Below, piece by piece: positions 15,382 to 22,842 of a stretch of DNA of 39,182 nucleotides. The notes below the pieces were generated by a model. It did not search any database. It was not told the origin of the DNA and saw nothing but the letters and a program-made list of their open reading frames with translations. The position numbers were made by a program, and so were the translations under genes. How positions within the stretch are numbered: position 1 is the first letter of the stretch; each line of letters starts with the position of its first letter. This DNA is from Peptostreptococcaceae bacterium pGA-8 (GTDB taxonomy: Bacteria; Bacillota; Clostridia; Peptostreptococcales; Anaerovoracaceae): the NCBI GenBank assembly GCA_900112915.1, contig FONK01000014.1, positions 1 through 39,182 of the forward strand, given 5' to 3'.

Positions 15382-16580
15382 TATTTATTACCTCCTTCTG
15401 CTGAATCCTTTTCTGAATTCAATAAATCCTCAGCCTCTGCTAAATCAGCTGCCGCCTTATTCTCATCTTTTGAATTCATTTTCTTTATTAAGCCGGGAAT
15501 AATCTTCCTGAACATTAGGGCAAAGGCACTGAAATAAATTATGCAACCTATTATAATCTGAATAATCTCCGGCATGTAATTCAATGTCTGCAAATATGTT
15601 CCGCCTTGAGTTAAATATGCGATAAATATCGCCGAGAATATAATTCCTATAGGATTTGATAATCCTAATAAAGCTGCCGGAATTCCGTTAAAGCCCTCTA
15701 CAGCCAACTCATCAACAACGCTAATATGTCTTCCGGTTGGACCGGATAGGAAGACCAAAGCTCCGCCAATTCCTGCCAAGGCACCTGCAATTACCATTGA
15801 CAGCATTACATTCCTTTTAGAATTAATTCCTGCATACTTGCTGGCATTAGGATTGTTTCCGCAGGCCTTTAGTTCATACCCGAAGGTTGTTTTGTTCATC
15901 ATTATGTATGCAAGTATTGCAATTACAATTGCAATTATAATACCTATGTTTACAGTTGAAAGATCTGTATATGTACCAATTCTGCTGCTGAAAATTTTGT
16001 CCAGTCCGCCTCTTGGTAAGACAGCTGATTCTGCCACATCCATTGACATATTCTTGTTTGAGTCATATACATACATCTTAACAAGATAATTAGCCAGATA
16101 CATTCCAATATAGTTCATCATAATTGTTGCAATTACTTCGTGTACATTTAAGTATGCCTTTAAAATACCCGGAACCAGCCCCCAAATTCCACCTACAATG
16201 CCTGCCATAATTATAGCCACAATCCAATGAAGCGGAGCAGGTAAAAATGTCCAATATACGCCTACATAAATAGCTGTCACGCCACCCATAATAAATTGTC
16301 CGGCTGCTCCTATGTTAAATAAGCCTGTTTTAAAGGCGCATCCTACAGAAACACCGGTCATAATCAGTGGTGTAGCAAAATACAGAACCTGTCCTACACC
16401 TCTGCCGCCGCCTGAAAATCCACCTGCAAGCAACGTGAAAAAGCCTTCTCCGGCATTAGTTGGGTTTGATATTAAAAGAATTATAAATCCGAAAACAAGT
16501 CCTATCAATATAGCAACTATTGATGAGGCTGCATTATTGATTCCTGTATTTTCTGCAATGCGGTTCAACTTTTCTTTCAC
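15381..16580 (-). CDS. Nucleoside-type ABC transporter permease (YufP/NupP-like)
   Basis: The 399-residue membrane protein has the same fold as the next gene: FKTGLFNIGAAGQFIMGG around residue 85 and ELKACGNNPNASKYAGINSKRNVM around 235, the coupling-helix region. A hydrophilic C-terminal tail of about 30 residues is rich in Glu, Asp and Ala. The start is GTG, with GAGGTG upstream, overlapping the ATPase stop by 1 bp. It forms a heterodimeric channel with the following permease. The substrate (nucleosides or purines) is inferred from family resemblance. Confidence 0.9.
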   Translation of the reverse strand: MKEKLNRIAENTGINNAASSIVAILIGLVFGFIILLISNPTNAGEGFFTLLAGGFSGGGRGVGQVLYFATPLIMTGVSVGCAFKTGLFNIGAAGQFIMGGVTAIYVGVYWTFLPAPLHWIVAIIMAGIVGGIWGLVPGILKAYLNVHEVIATIMMNYIGMYLANYLVKMYVYDSNKNMSMDVAESAVLPRGGLDKIFSSRIGTYTDLSTVNIGIIIAIVIAILAYIMMNKTTFGYELKACGNNPNASKYAGINSKRNVMLSMVIAGALAGIGGALVFLSGPTGRHISVVDELAVEGFNGIPAALLGLSNPIGIIFSAIFIAYLTQGGTYLQTLNYMPEIIQIIIGCIIYFSAFALMFRKIIPGLIKKMNSKDENKAAADLAEAEDLLNSEKDSAEGGNK

Positions 16581-18106
16581 TACTTCACCTCATCTCTTTT
16601 TGAGCCTGCCATGTATAGACCCAGCTCTTTAATATTTGTTTCTTCCGGCTTAAGATCAGCTACAATTTCACCCTCATACATAACGAGGATTCTATCGCTG
16701 ACATTCATAACCTCATCTAATTCAAGTGATACCATCAAAACAGCTTTTCCACTGTCTCTCTGTGCGACTAACTGCTTGTGAATATATTCAATTGCACCTA
16801 CATCGAGCCCTCTGGTCGGCTGTACGGCAATCAAAAGCTCAGGATTCAATGAAATCTCTCTTGCGATAATGGCTTTCTGCTGGTTACCGCCCGACATACT
16901 TCTTACAATGGTCTTATTTCCCTGACCGGATCTTACATCATACTGTTCAATCAATTTATTGCTGTAGTCATTAACTTTAGCAAAATTGATGAATCCGTGA
17001 TTCTGGAAGCCCTTCATAAAATAGTTCTTTAAAACTAAATTTTCTGACAGGGTGTAATCTAAAACCAGTCCGTCTTTATGCCTGTCTTCAGGAATATGAG
17101 CAATACCGTCAATATTTCTCTTTCTAACCGATTCCTTAGTAATATCCTTGCCATTTAGATGGACGCTTCCATCCGATATTGGCATTAAACCGGTAATTCC
17201 GTAGACTAATTCAGACTGACCGTTTCCATCAATTCCGGCAATACAAACAATCTCTCCCTGCCTAACTTGGAAGCTGACATTATGAACAGATTTTTTACTT
17301 TGACCTTTTCTATTAACAGATAAATTATTTACCTCTAAGACAACATCCTTTGGCTTGGCTTCCGTCTTCTCAACACAGAAATTAACCTTGTGACCTACCA
17401 TCATCTCAGACATCTGCTCTTTTGTAGTATCAGCAACATCTACAGTTCCAATATACTTTCCTTTTCTTAAAACGGAACATCTATTGGCAACCTCTTTAAT
17501 TTCATTCAGCTTGTGTGTTATGAAGAGTATGGACTTACCTTCCTTTGCCAAGTTTTTCATAATCTTCATAAGCTCATCTATTTCCTGGGGGGTCAAAACA
17601 GCAGTAGGTTCGTCAAAAATGAGAACCTCATTCTCTCTAAACAGCATCTTCAAGATTTCTACTCTCTGCTGCATACCAACCGTAATATCTTCAATTACAG
17701 CATCCGGTTCCACCATTAGCCCATATCGTTCAGACAGTTCTATTACCCTTTTACGCGCATCCTTTAGCTGCAGCACGCCATTTTTAGTTTCTTCTACACC
17801 TAAAATAATATTCTGTAATACAGTGAAATTTTGAACTAGCTTAAAATGTTGGTGTACCATACCAATGCCCAAATCATTTGCATCATTAGGGTCTTTAATT
17901 TCAACTTCTTTTCCGTTTTTTCTGATATGTCCCTTTTCAGGCTTATACATACCGAACAGTACGCTCATTAGAGTTGATTTGCCTGCACCATTTTCTCCCA
18001 GTAATGCATGAATCTCTCCTCGCTTTAACTGCAAGGTTATGTCATCATTTGCAATAATTCCGGGGAACTCTTTGGTGATATTGAGCATTTCAATAATATA
18101 ATCCAT
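16580..18106 (-). CDS. Nucleoside-type ABC transporter ATPase, two nucleotide-binding domains
   Basis: The 508-residue fused double ATPase is of the RbsA/YufO kind. The first domain has Walker A GENGAGKST, signature VGMQQRVEILK and Walker B VLIFDEPTAVLTPQE. The second has a modified Walker A GIDGNGQSEL without Lys and signature SMSGGNQQKAIIAREI, as usual for this class, in which the second site is degenerate. The ATG at 18106 is preferred to 18112 because GGGAG then has 6-7 bp spacing. First gene of the three-gene operon; no substrate-binding lipoprotein gene (BmpA type) is beside it. Confidence 0.94.
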   Translation of the reverse strand: MDYIIEMLNITKEFPGIIANDDITLQLKRGEIHALLGENGAGKSTLMSVLFGMYKPEKGHIRKNGKEVEIKDPNDANDLGIGMVHQHFKLVQNFTVLQNIILGVEETKNGVLQLKDARKRVIELSERYGLMVEPDAVIEDITVGMQQRVEILKMLFRENEVLIFDEPTAVLTPQEIDELMKIMKNLAKEGKSILFITHKLNEIKEVANRCSVLRKGKYIGTVDVADTTKEQMSEMMVGHKVNFCVEKTEAKPKDVVLEVNNLSVNRKGQSKKSVHNVSFQVRQGEIVCIAGIDGNGQSELVYGITGLMPISDGSVHLNGKDITKESVRKRNIDGIAHIPEDRHKDGLVLDYTLSENLVLKNYFMKGFQNHGFINFAKVNDYSNKLIEQYDVRSGQGNKTIVRSMSGGNQQKAIIAREISLNPELLIAVQPTRGLDVGAIEYIHKQLVAQRDSGKAVLMVSLELDEVMNVSDRILVMYEGEIVADLKPEETNIKELGLYMAGSKRDEVK

Positions 18107-18135
18107 GAACATCTCCCATTAATCTTTAGATATTA

Positions 18136-18172
18136 GGTATGCGTAAAATTAGCGTATACCCATATAATTATA
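18136..18172 (-). promoter_or_regulatory. -10 box and possible operator upstream of the ABC operon
   Basis: A consensus TATAAT lies on the minus strand at 18172-18167, with no good -35 box. Just downstream (18160-18136) is GGTAT...ATACC with two internal TACGC repeats, which could be an operator in the leader. No purine riboswitch fold is visible. Confidence 0.35.
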
Positions 18173-18257
18173 CCTTGAATTGGAGTAAATTTCTATTAGA
18201 AATTGTTAAATTTAAGATTTTTTAGCATAAATATTGTGTTGAGTATGAAATGTAAAC

Positions 18258-18294
18258 AAAAAAATCAGGGTGCACGGCTTACACCATACACCCT
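18258..18294 (-). terminator. Terminator of rpsB-tsf
   Basis: On the minus strand AGGGTGTATGG-TGTAAG-CCGTGCACCCT (18294-18267) forms an 11-bp stem with two G-U pairs, followed by GATTTTTTT. pyrH and frr, often next in this operon, are absent; transcription ends here. Confidence 0.92.
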
Positions 18295-18330
18295 AATTCA
18301 AAATACTAATCTACACTAATAGACAATGGC

Positions 18331-19245
18331 TTATTTGGCCATCTGCTTAGCAACTTCAGCTGCGAAATCTTCTTCCTTCTTTTCGATGCCTTCACCTACT
18401 TCGAATCTTACCATTTCAACAACCTTCATTGTCTTTCCAAGCTCCTTGGCAGCTTCATCTACATACTGCTTTACTGTTAAATCACCATTCTTAACGAATT
18501 TCTGATCAACCAGGCAAACCTCTTTCAGAATTGCCTTAACCTTTCCCGGTATAATTCTTTCCAGCATTGCTTCAGGCTTTCCTTCATTTAGAAGCAGCTG
18601 CTTAGCAATTTCTTTTTCAGACTCAAGCCATGCCTGATCAACCTGATTTTCATCAACAAACTTAGGATTCATTGAAGCAACCTGCATTGCTACATCTTTT
18701 CCAACTACCTGAATTTCTTCAGCAGTTGCTTCAGTTTCAATACCAACGATTACACCAATCTTTCCGCCGGCGTGAACATATCCGGTGTATACAACTCCAT
18801 CTGTTGCCATCTTGTGAATTCTTCTAACGTTCAGGTTTTCACCTATCTTTGCAATCTTAGTGTTAAGAACATCCTTAACAGTTCCCTCGCCGGCAAAATC
18901 AAGCTCCATGAACTGCCCCATGTTGTCGCTATCCGTTGCAAGTGCCAGTGCTGCAATATCATCTACAAACTGAACAAATTCAGGATTCTTAGCAACAAAG
19001 TCAGTTTCAGAATTAACCTCTGCTACTGCAGCTACCTTGTTTCCTTCCCCGAATGCTAACTGAACCAAACCTTCAGCAGCAATTCTTCCGGCTTTTTTTG
19101 CAGCCTTTGAAAGACCCTTTTCTCTAAGAACTTCAATTGCTTTATCGATATTTCCGTCAGTTTCAACAAGAGCCTTCTTGCAATCCATCATTCCGGCACC
19201 TGTCATTTCTCTTAATTCTTTTACTAATTGTGCTGTAACTGCCAT
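18331..19245 (-). CDS. tsf: Translation elongation factor Ts
   Basis: Guanine-nucleotide exchange factor for EF-Tu, 304 residues, full length. The N-terminal UBA-like domain carries VKELREMTGAGMMDCKKALVET, and the core has AEVNSETDFVAKN. AGGAGG lies 8 bp before the ATG. It follows rpsB by 24 bp and is co-transcribed with it. The usual pyrH-frr genes do not follow. Confidence 0.98.
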   Translation of the reverse strand: MAVTAQLVKELREMTGAGMMDCKKALVETDGNIDKAIEVLREKGLSKAAKKAGRIAAEGLVQLAFGEGNKVAAVAEVNSETDFVAKNPEFVQFVDDIAALALATDSDNMGQFMELDFAGEGTVKDVLNTKIAKIGENLNVRRIHKMATDGVVYTGYVHAGGKIGVIVGIETEATAEEIQVVGKDVAMQVASMNPKFVDENQVDQAWLESEKEIAKQLLLNEGKPEAMLERIIPGKVKAILKEVCLVDQKFVKNGDLTVKQYVDEAAKELGKTMKVVEMVRFEVGEGIEKKEEDFAAEVAKQMAK

Positions 19246-19269
19246 AATTGTACCTCCTAAAACAGTAAA

Positions 19270-20028
19270 TTATTCTGCGTCTTCTGCAACTTCTTCTGCT
19301 GAAGCTTCCTCTTCTACTGAAGTAGGTTCTCCTTCGTCAAAGCTTTCACCCTGGCGAGACTCTATAATAGCATCAGCCATTCTACCTGCAATAAGCTTAA
19401 CTGCTCTAATAGCATCATCATTTGCAGGAATAACATAATCAACATCATCAGGATCACAGTTTGTATCGACGATACCGATAATAGGAATGCCTAAAATTCT
19501 TGCTTCTCTTACTGCGATTTTTTCTTTCTTAGGGTCAACAACGAAAAGTGCTCCGGGCATGCCCTTCATTTCTCTGATACCGCCCAAGAACTTTTCCAGC
19601 TTTTCGTGTTCAAGTCTCAGCTTGCTGACTTCCTTCTTTGATAGCTTCTCAAAAGTGCCGTCCTCTTCCATCTGCTCGATTTCATTAAGTCTGGCAATTC
19701 TTCCGCTAATTGTTCTGTAGTTGGTAAGCGTACCACCCAGCCATCTTTCGCTTATGTAGTACATTCCGGCTCTTGTAGCCTCATCTTTGATTGCATTCTG
19801 AGCCTGCTTCTTTGTTCCTACAAACAATACGGGCTTTCCACTTTCACCAACGGTCTTCATGAACTCGTAAGCTTCATCAATCTTCTTTACAGTTTTCTGT
19901 AAATCGATAATGTAGATTCCGTTTCTTTCTGTGAAAATGTACGGAGCCATCTTAGGGTTCCATCTTCTTGTCTGATGTCCGAAATGAACACCTGCTTCCA
20001 GTAACTGTTTCATTGAAATTACTGCCAT
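19270..20028 (-). CDS. rpsB: Ribosomal protein S2
   Basis: Small-subunit protein S2, 252 residues. It has the expected start [30 protein letters not shown], and the C-terminal block [29 protein letters not shown]. The last 25 residues are a Glu-rich acidic tail, common in Firmicutes S2. AAGGAGG precedes the ATG. A strong promoter and a leader of about 120 nt lie upstream (20029-20185). Confidence 0.98.
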   Translation of the reverse strand: MAVISMKQLLEAGVHFGHQTRRWNPKMAPYIFTERNGIYIIDLQKTVKKIDEAYEFMKTVGESGKPVLFVGTKKQAQNAIKDEATRAGMYYISERWLGGTLTNYRTISGRIARLNEIEQMEEDGTFEKLSKKEVSKLRLEHEKLEKFLGGIREMKGMPGALFVVDPKKEKIAVREARILGIPIIGIVDTNCDPDDVDYVIPANDDAIRAVKLIAGRMADAIIESRQGESFDEGEPTSVEEEASAEEVAEDAE

Positions 20029-20100
20029 TTTAAAATTCCTCCTTGGTTTTACCTTCCACTCGTAATACCTAGCATCAAAACCGTTTTACATAAAAATCCG

Positions 20101-20185
20101 GCACCGAATGCTCATTGCGAGTGTGCAATTTTTCAGTTCTAAATCGAACCTCACATATTATATACTCTATAGCTTGAAATTGCAA
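20101..20185 (-). promoter_or_regulatory. rpsB promoter and structured leader
   Basis: TTGCAA (20185-20180) and TATAAT (20162-20157) with 17-bp spacing make a strong promoter. The transcript then has a leader of about 120 nt. In it GCAC (20126-20123) pairs with GTGC (20104-20101), and an inner CTC/GAG hairpin (20121-20111) sits in the loop. The structure resembles a ribosomal-protein autoregulation leader, but I do not recognise a described family. Confidence 0.6.
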
Positions 20186-20240
20186 GCAAAAAATCAATAC
20201 TCCCAACTAAAACTTCTATAGCGTATACTCCATACCTTTA

Positions 20241-20660
20241 CTACTTTCTGTCCTTGTACAAGCCTTCCCCTTTAATGTACCTGGAATAGCATTTTCTGGT
20301 TTTTATGTAGTTGTTACGTCCCAACTGATATTCAAATCCATTGTCAAAAACAACCAACTGATTTGCCATGGTGTCAACCTTTTCTAAATTTATGTAACAC
20401 CCCTTCAGACAACGATAGAACGAGTCTGTCAAAAATCTTTCCACATCCTCTATCTTTGCATAGAAGCAATAGTCTCCCTTATCGGACTTAATTTTTAGAC
20501 GCCTGTTGTCTCTTTCAATGAGAAGAATAGTATCCGTCTTAACCTTGACACTATAGTTTTTTGTAACAACCGGTATATATTCCTTGCTACATACTCTCTC
20601 TTCCATCTTTTCTACAGCTTTAACTTCTTTTACATTTTCTTTTCTTAATTCAGTACTCAT
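20241..20660 (-). CDS. Stand-alone LytTR DNA-binding regulator
   Basis: The 139-residue protein has a charged N-terminal segment of about 30 residues followed by one LytTR domain (about 33-132): LLIERDNRRLKIKS, DVERFLTDSFYRCLKGCYINLEKVD and FDNGFEYQLGRNNYIKTRKCYSRYI match the pattern of the beta-rich DNA-binding domain. There is no receiver domain, membrane segment or adjacent histidine kinase, so its input signal is unknown. AGGAGG lies 5 bp before the ATG, inside the palindrome AGGAGGCTCCT. It has its own promoter (20709-20737). LytTR proteins usually bind short direct repeats; the TATGGGGAA copies upstream and at the tad operon are candidates. Confidence 0.85.
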   Translation of the reverse strand: MSTELRKENVKEVKAVEKMEERVCSKEYIPVVTKNYSVKVKTDTILLIERDNRRLKIKSDKGDYCFYAKIEDVERFLTDSFYRCLKGCYINLEKVDTMANQLVVFDNGFEYQLGRNNYIKTRKCYSRYIKGEGLYKDRK

Positions 20661-20708
20661 AGGAGCCTCCTTTTTAAAATTTTTCTTGTCACATTTGACT
20701 GTGGATAG

Positions 20709-20737
20709 ATAATATAACTTAGTGAACTATATTGCAA
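20709..20737 (-). promoter_or_regulatory. Promoter of the LytTR gene
   Basis: TTGCAA (20737-20732) and TATTAT (20714-20709) are 17 bp apart on the minus strand, about 50 bp before the start codon. Confidence 0.7.
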
Positions 20738-20795
20738 GTATTTTTTTATATTTTCTTCACTATTTTACCAAACTTTTTGCTATTTTTTGTGAAAT

Positions 20796-20804
20796 TTCCC
20801 CATA
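20796..20804 (-). promoter_or_regulatory. TATGGGGAA motif upstream of the LytTR gene
   Basis: It lies about 60 bp upstream of the LytTR gene -35 box. The shared block between this copy and the one at 20890 extends to 14 bp (TTCTATGGGGAAAT). Confidence 0.45.
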
Positions 20805-20868
20805 GAATCGGTTTTTCACCTATATATTGTGTATTCATTAACAACGAAGGACTATAAGTATGATTATG

Positions 20869-20907
20869 AAAAAAGAACCTTCAATGGATTTCCCCATAGA
20901 AAGTTCT
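20869..20907 (-). terminator. Terminator of yicC-gmk-rpoZ
   Basis: On the minus strand AGAACTTTC and GAAGGTTCT (20907-20874) form a stem, extended by ATGG/CCAT, around a GGAAAT loop, and TTTTTT follows. Confidence 0.85.
20890..20898 (-). promoter_or_regulatory. TATGGGGAA motif inside the rpoZ terminator
   Basis: The fourth copy of the 9-mer. It overlaps the upper stem and loop of the rpoZ terminator, so conservation here could be for the hairpin rather than for protein binding. It lies 94 bp from the copy at 20796. Confidence 0.35.
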
Positions 20908-20916
20908 TTCATAAAA

Positions 20917-21114
20917 CTAATTTTCAGCTCGCTTGTATGTTATCAAGTCTTCGGCAATCTCTTCTGCCGCAATTGAAACCGGTTTCTTGTCTTCATCATC
21001 AACCAAAACCGGAAGTCCGTCTACGATTTCCCTGGCTCTTTTTGCTGCAAGAATCACTATTGTGTATCTGCTGTCAGCTTTTGATCTTATTTGATTTATT
21101 GATGGATATAACAT
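20917..21114 (-). CDS. rpoZ: RNA polymerase omega subunit
   Basis: The small 65-residue protein has the omega pattern MLYPSINQIRSKADSRYTIVILAAKRAREI and the KPVSIAAEEIAEDLI segment. Omega helps assemble RNA polymerase. It starts 1 bp inside the gmk stop (TAATG) and is followed by a strong terminator. The gmk-rpoZ pair is the usual Firmicutes order. Confidence 0.95.
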   Translation of the reverse strand: MLYPSINQIRSKADSRYTIVILAAKRAREIVDGLPVLVDDEDKKPVSIAAEEIAEDLITYKRAEN

Positions 21115-21734
21115 TATACTTTTTCCTCCTCATAATTTTCAATTAAAGTCTTTATGTCCTCTGTAACTTTGGAATGCTCTGCAGTAATAATAGCTTTTAC
21201 ACGGTTTACCGCTTCATCAAGCTCTCCATTTACTACACAATAATCGTATCTGTCAATATATGATAGCTCATTCAGGGTTTGAGACAGTCTCATATTAATC
21301 ACTTCCTCCGTCTCCGATCCTCTTCCTGTAATACGCTTCCTAAGCTCATGCATAGACGGTGGCAATATAAATATGAAAACGCCTCTTTCCATAGTCTCTT
21401 TAACCTTCAATGCCCCCTGAATATCGATTTCCAATATAATGTCGATACCCTTATCAAGCATTTCAAAGACTTCCGCCTTTGGTGTACCATAGTAGTTTCC
21501 ATATACTTCCGCATACTCTATAAATCCATCTTCCCGGATTTCCTTCATAAAAGCTTCTTTATCTGTAAAAAAATAATTAATCCCATCAACTTCACCCGGT
21601 CTCGGCGCTCTCGTTGTCATGGAAACTGAAAGCTTAACATCAGTTTCATCGATTATTTTCTTGCAAATTGTACCTTTACCGGCACCGGAGGGTCCGGAAA
21701 TTACAAATAGTTTTCCTTTTTGCTTTGAGCTCAT
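21114..21734 (-). CDS. gmk: Guanylate kinase
   Basis: GMP to GDP kinase, 206 residues. Walker A GPSGAGKGT is near residue 14, the GMP-binding region is VSMTTRAPRPGEVDGINYFF, and the YGTPKAEV and EIDIQGALKVK blocks are present. AAGG lies before the ATG. It forms an operon with yicC upstream (66 bp gap) and rpoZ downstream (1-bp overlap). The remA gene often found between yicC and gmk is missing. Confidence 0.97.
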   Translation of the reverse strand: MSSKQKGKLFVISGPSGAGKGTICKKIIDETDVKLSVSMTTRAPRPGEVDGINYFFTDKEAFMKEIREDGFIEYAEVYGNYYGTPKAEVFEMLDKGIDIILEIDIQGALKVKETMERGVFIFILPPSMHELRKRITGRGSETEEVINMRLSQTLNELSYIDRYDYCVVNGELDEAVNRVKAIITAEHSKVTEDIKTLIENYEEEKV

Positions 21735-21800
21735 TTACACTTGCCTTTCTGACTTATTTAAGCTGTAATTTTACCATAAAATCAAGTATTTTGCAACGGT

Positions 21801-22685
21801 TTATTCTATATTCTGAACCTGCTCCCTGATTTTTTCTATTTCAGCCTTAATTTCAATTACCATGTTGGTGATCTCCAAGTCATTCGCCTTTGATCCGATG
21901 GTGTTGGCCTCTCGATTCATTTCCTGAATAATAAAATCCAGCTTTTTCCCGTCAGGCTGTCCGCTTTCCATAACGATGGACTCAAACTGTGACAAATGAC
22001 TCTTAAGCCTGGTAATCTCTTCGTCGATGTTGCATTTGTCTGCAAAAATGGCCAACTCTGTGATTATGCGATCCTCTGGGATTTCTATTTTTTTGTCTAA
22101 GAGCTCGTTTAAACGCTCTTCCAGCTTCAGTCTATAAGCTGCCGGTACTGAAGCTGCTCTTTCGGCAATTTTGGCAACTATGCCTGCAACAATTTCTTTT
22201 CTCCTGAGAATATCCTTTGCCAGCTTCTCCCCCTCAATCAATCTCATTTCATTAAGATTATGAACTGCCACTTCTGTCGTTGTTAAAATGGCATTGAGAA
22301 GTTCTTCCTCATCAGCGACCTTAGCCATTGATTTCATAACCTCAGGGAGTGTTGCTACATAGGTTAAATCAACTTCGCCATTTAATTGAAAGTTTGCTTT
22401 CAGTTCATTTAAACGGTCTATATATGCCTTCGCAATATCTAAATTTAATGATATCGTTGTATCACCGTCTGTAAGATTTTCAACAGCTACAGAGACCTCC
22501 ACCTTTCCTCTCTTCACTGTCTCTTTAATTAGTGCTTTAAGCTTGTCTTCTACAAAAGAGTACCTTCTCGGTACTCTACAGTTTACATCAAAATACCTGT
22601 GATTGACAGTTTTTATTTCTACCGTTACGTTCCTTTTTTCATCACTATGTTCACTTCTCCCAAAGCCTGTCATACTTTTAATCAT
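21801..22685 (-). CDS. yicC: YicC/YloC family endoribonuclease-like protein
   Basis: The 294-residue protein has the family start MIKSMTGFGR and VEIKTVNHRYFDVNCRVPRR, and the C-terminal DUF1732 block QEMNREANTIGSKANDLEI. Family members have been reported as endoribonucleases. The ATG at 22685 is chosen over GTG 22688 because GGAGG then has 7-bp spacing. It leads the yicC-gmk-rpoZ unit from the promoter at 22753-22782. Confidence 0.95.
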   Translation of the reverse strand: MIKSMTGFGRSEHSDEKRNVTVEIKTVNHRYFDVNCRVPRRYSFVEDKLKALIKETVKRGKVEVSVAVENLTDGDTTISLNLDIAKAYIDRLNELKANFQLNGEVDLTYVATLPEVMKSMAKVADEEELLNAILTTTEVAVHNLNEMRLIEGEKLAKDILRRKEIVAGIVAKIAERAASVPAAYRLKLEERLNELLDKKIEIPEDRIITELAIFADKCNIDEEITRLKSHLSQFESIVMESGQPDGKKLDFIIQEMNREANTIGSKANDLEITNMVIEIKAEIEKIREQVQNIE

Positions 22686-22752
22686 CACAAGTCCTCCAAT
22701 TTATATCCTTTTTACCATATTTTTATATTTAGTTAATCAACACTGTTTTGTA

Positions 22753-22782
22753 ATTATATCATAGCTTAAGACCTGTTTTCAA
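22753..22782 (-). promoter_or_regulatory. Promoter of yicC-gmk-rpoZ
   Basis: TTGAAA (22782-22777) and an extended -10 box, TGATATAAT (TATAAT at 22758-22753), are separated by 18 bp. The rqcH promoter faces the other way and uses overlapping bases. Confidence 0.7.
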
Positions 22783-22804
22783 TACAGCCAATCTGTGATA
22801 AAAT
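22776..22804 (+). promoter_or_regulatory. Weak promoter of rqcH
   Basis: An extended -10 box TGATAAAAT (TAAAAT at 22799-22804) is preceded by a poor -35 box (TTTTCA). It overlaps the -35 box of the divergent yicC promoter. Confidence 0.45.
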
Positions 22805-22842
22805 CTAAATAATACAGTTAAACTAAAACAGGCAGGTAAATT

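Noticed and set aside
18113-18250. Possible purine riboswitch before the nucleoside-type ABC operon
   Set aside because: Only about 50 nt of leader follows the -10 box, and the conserved three-way junction sequences are not present.
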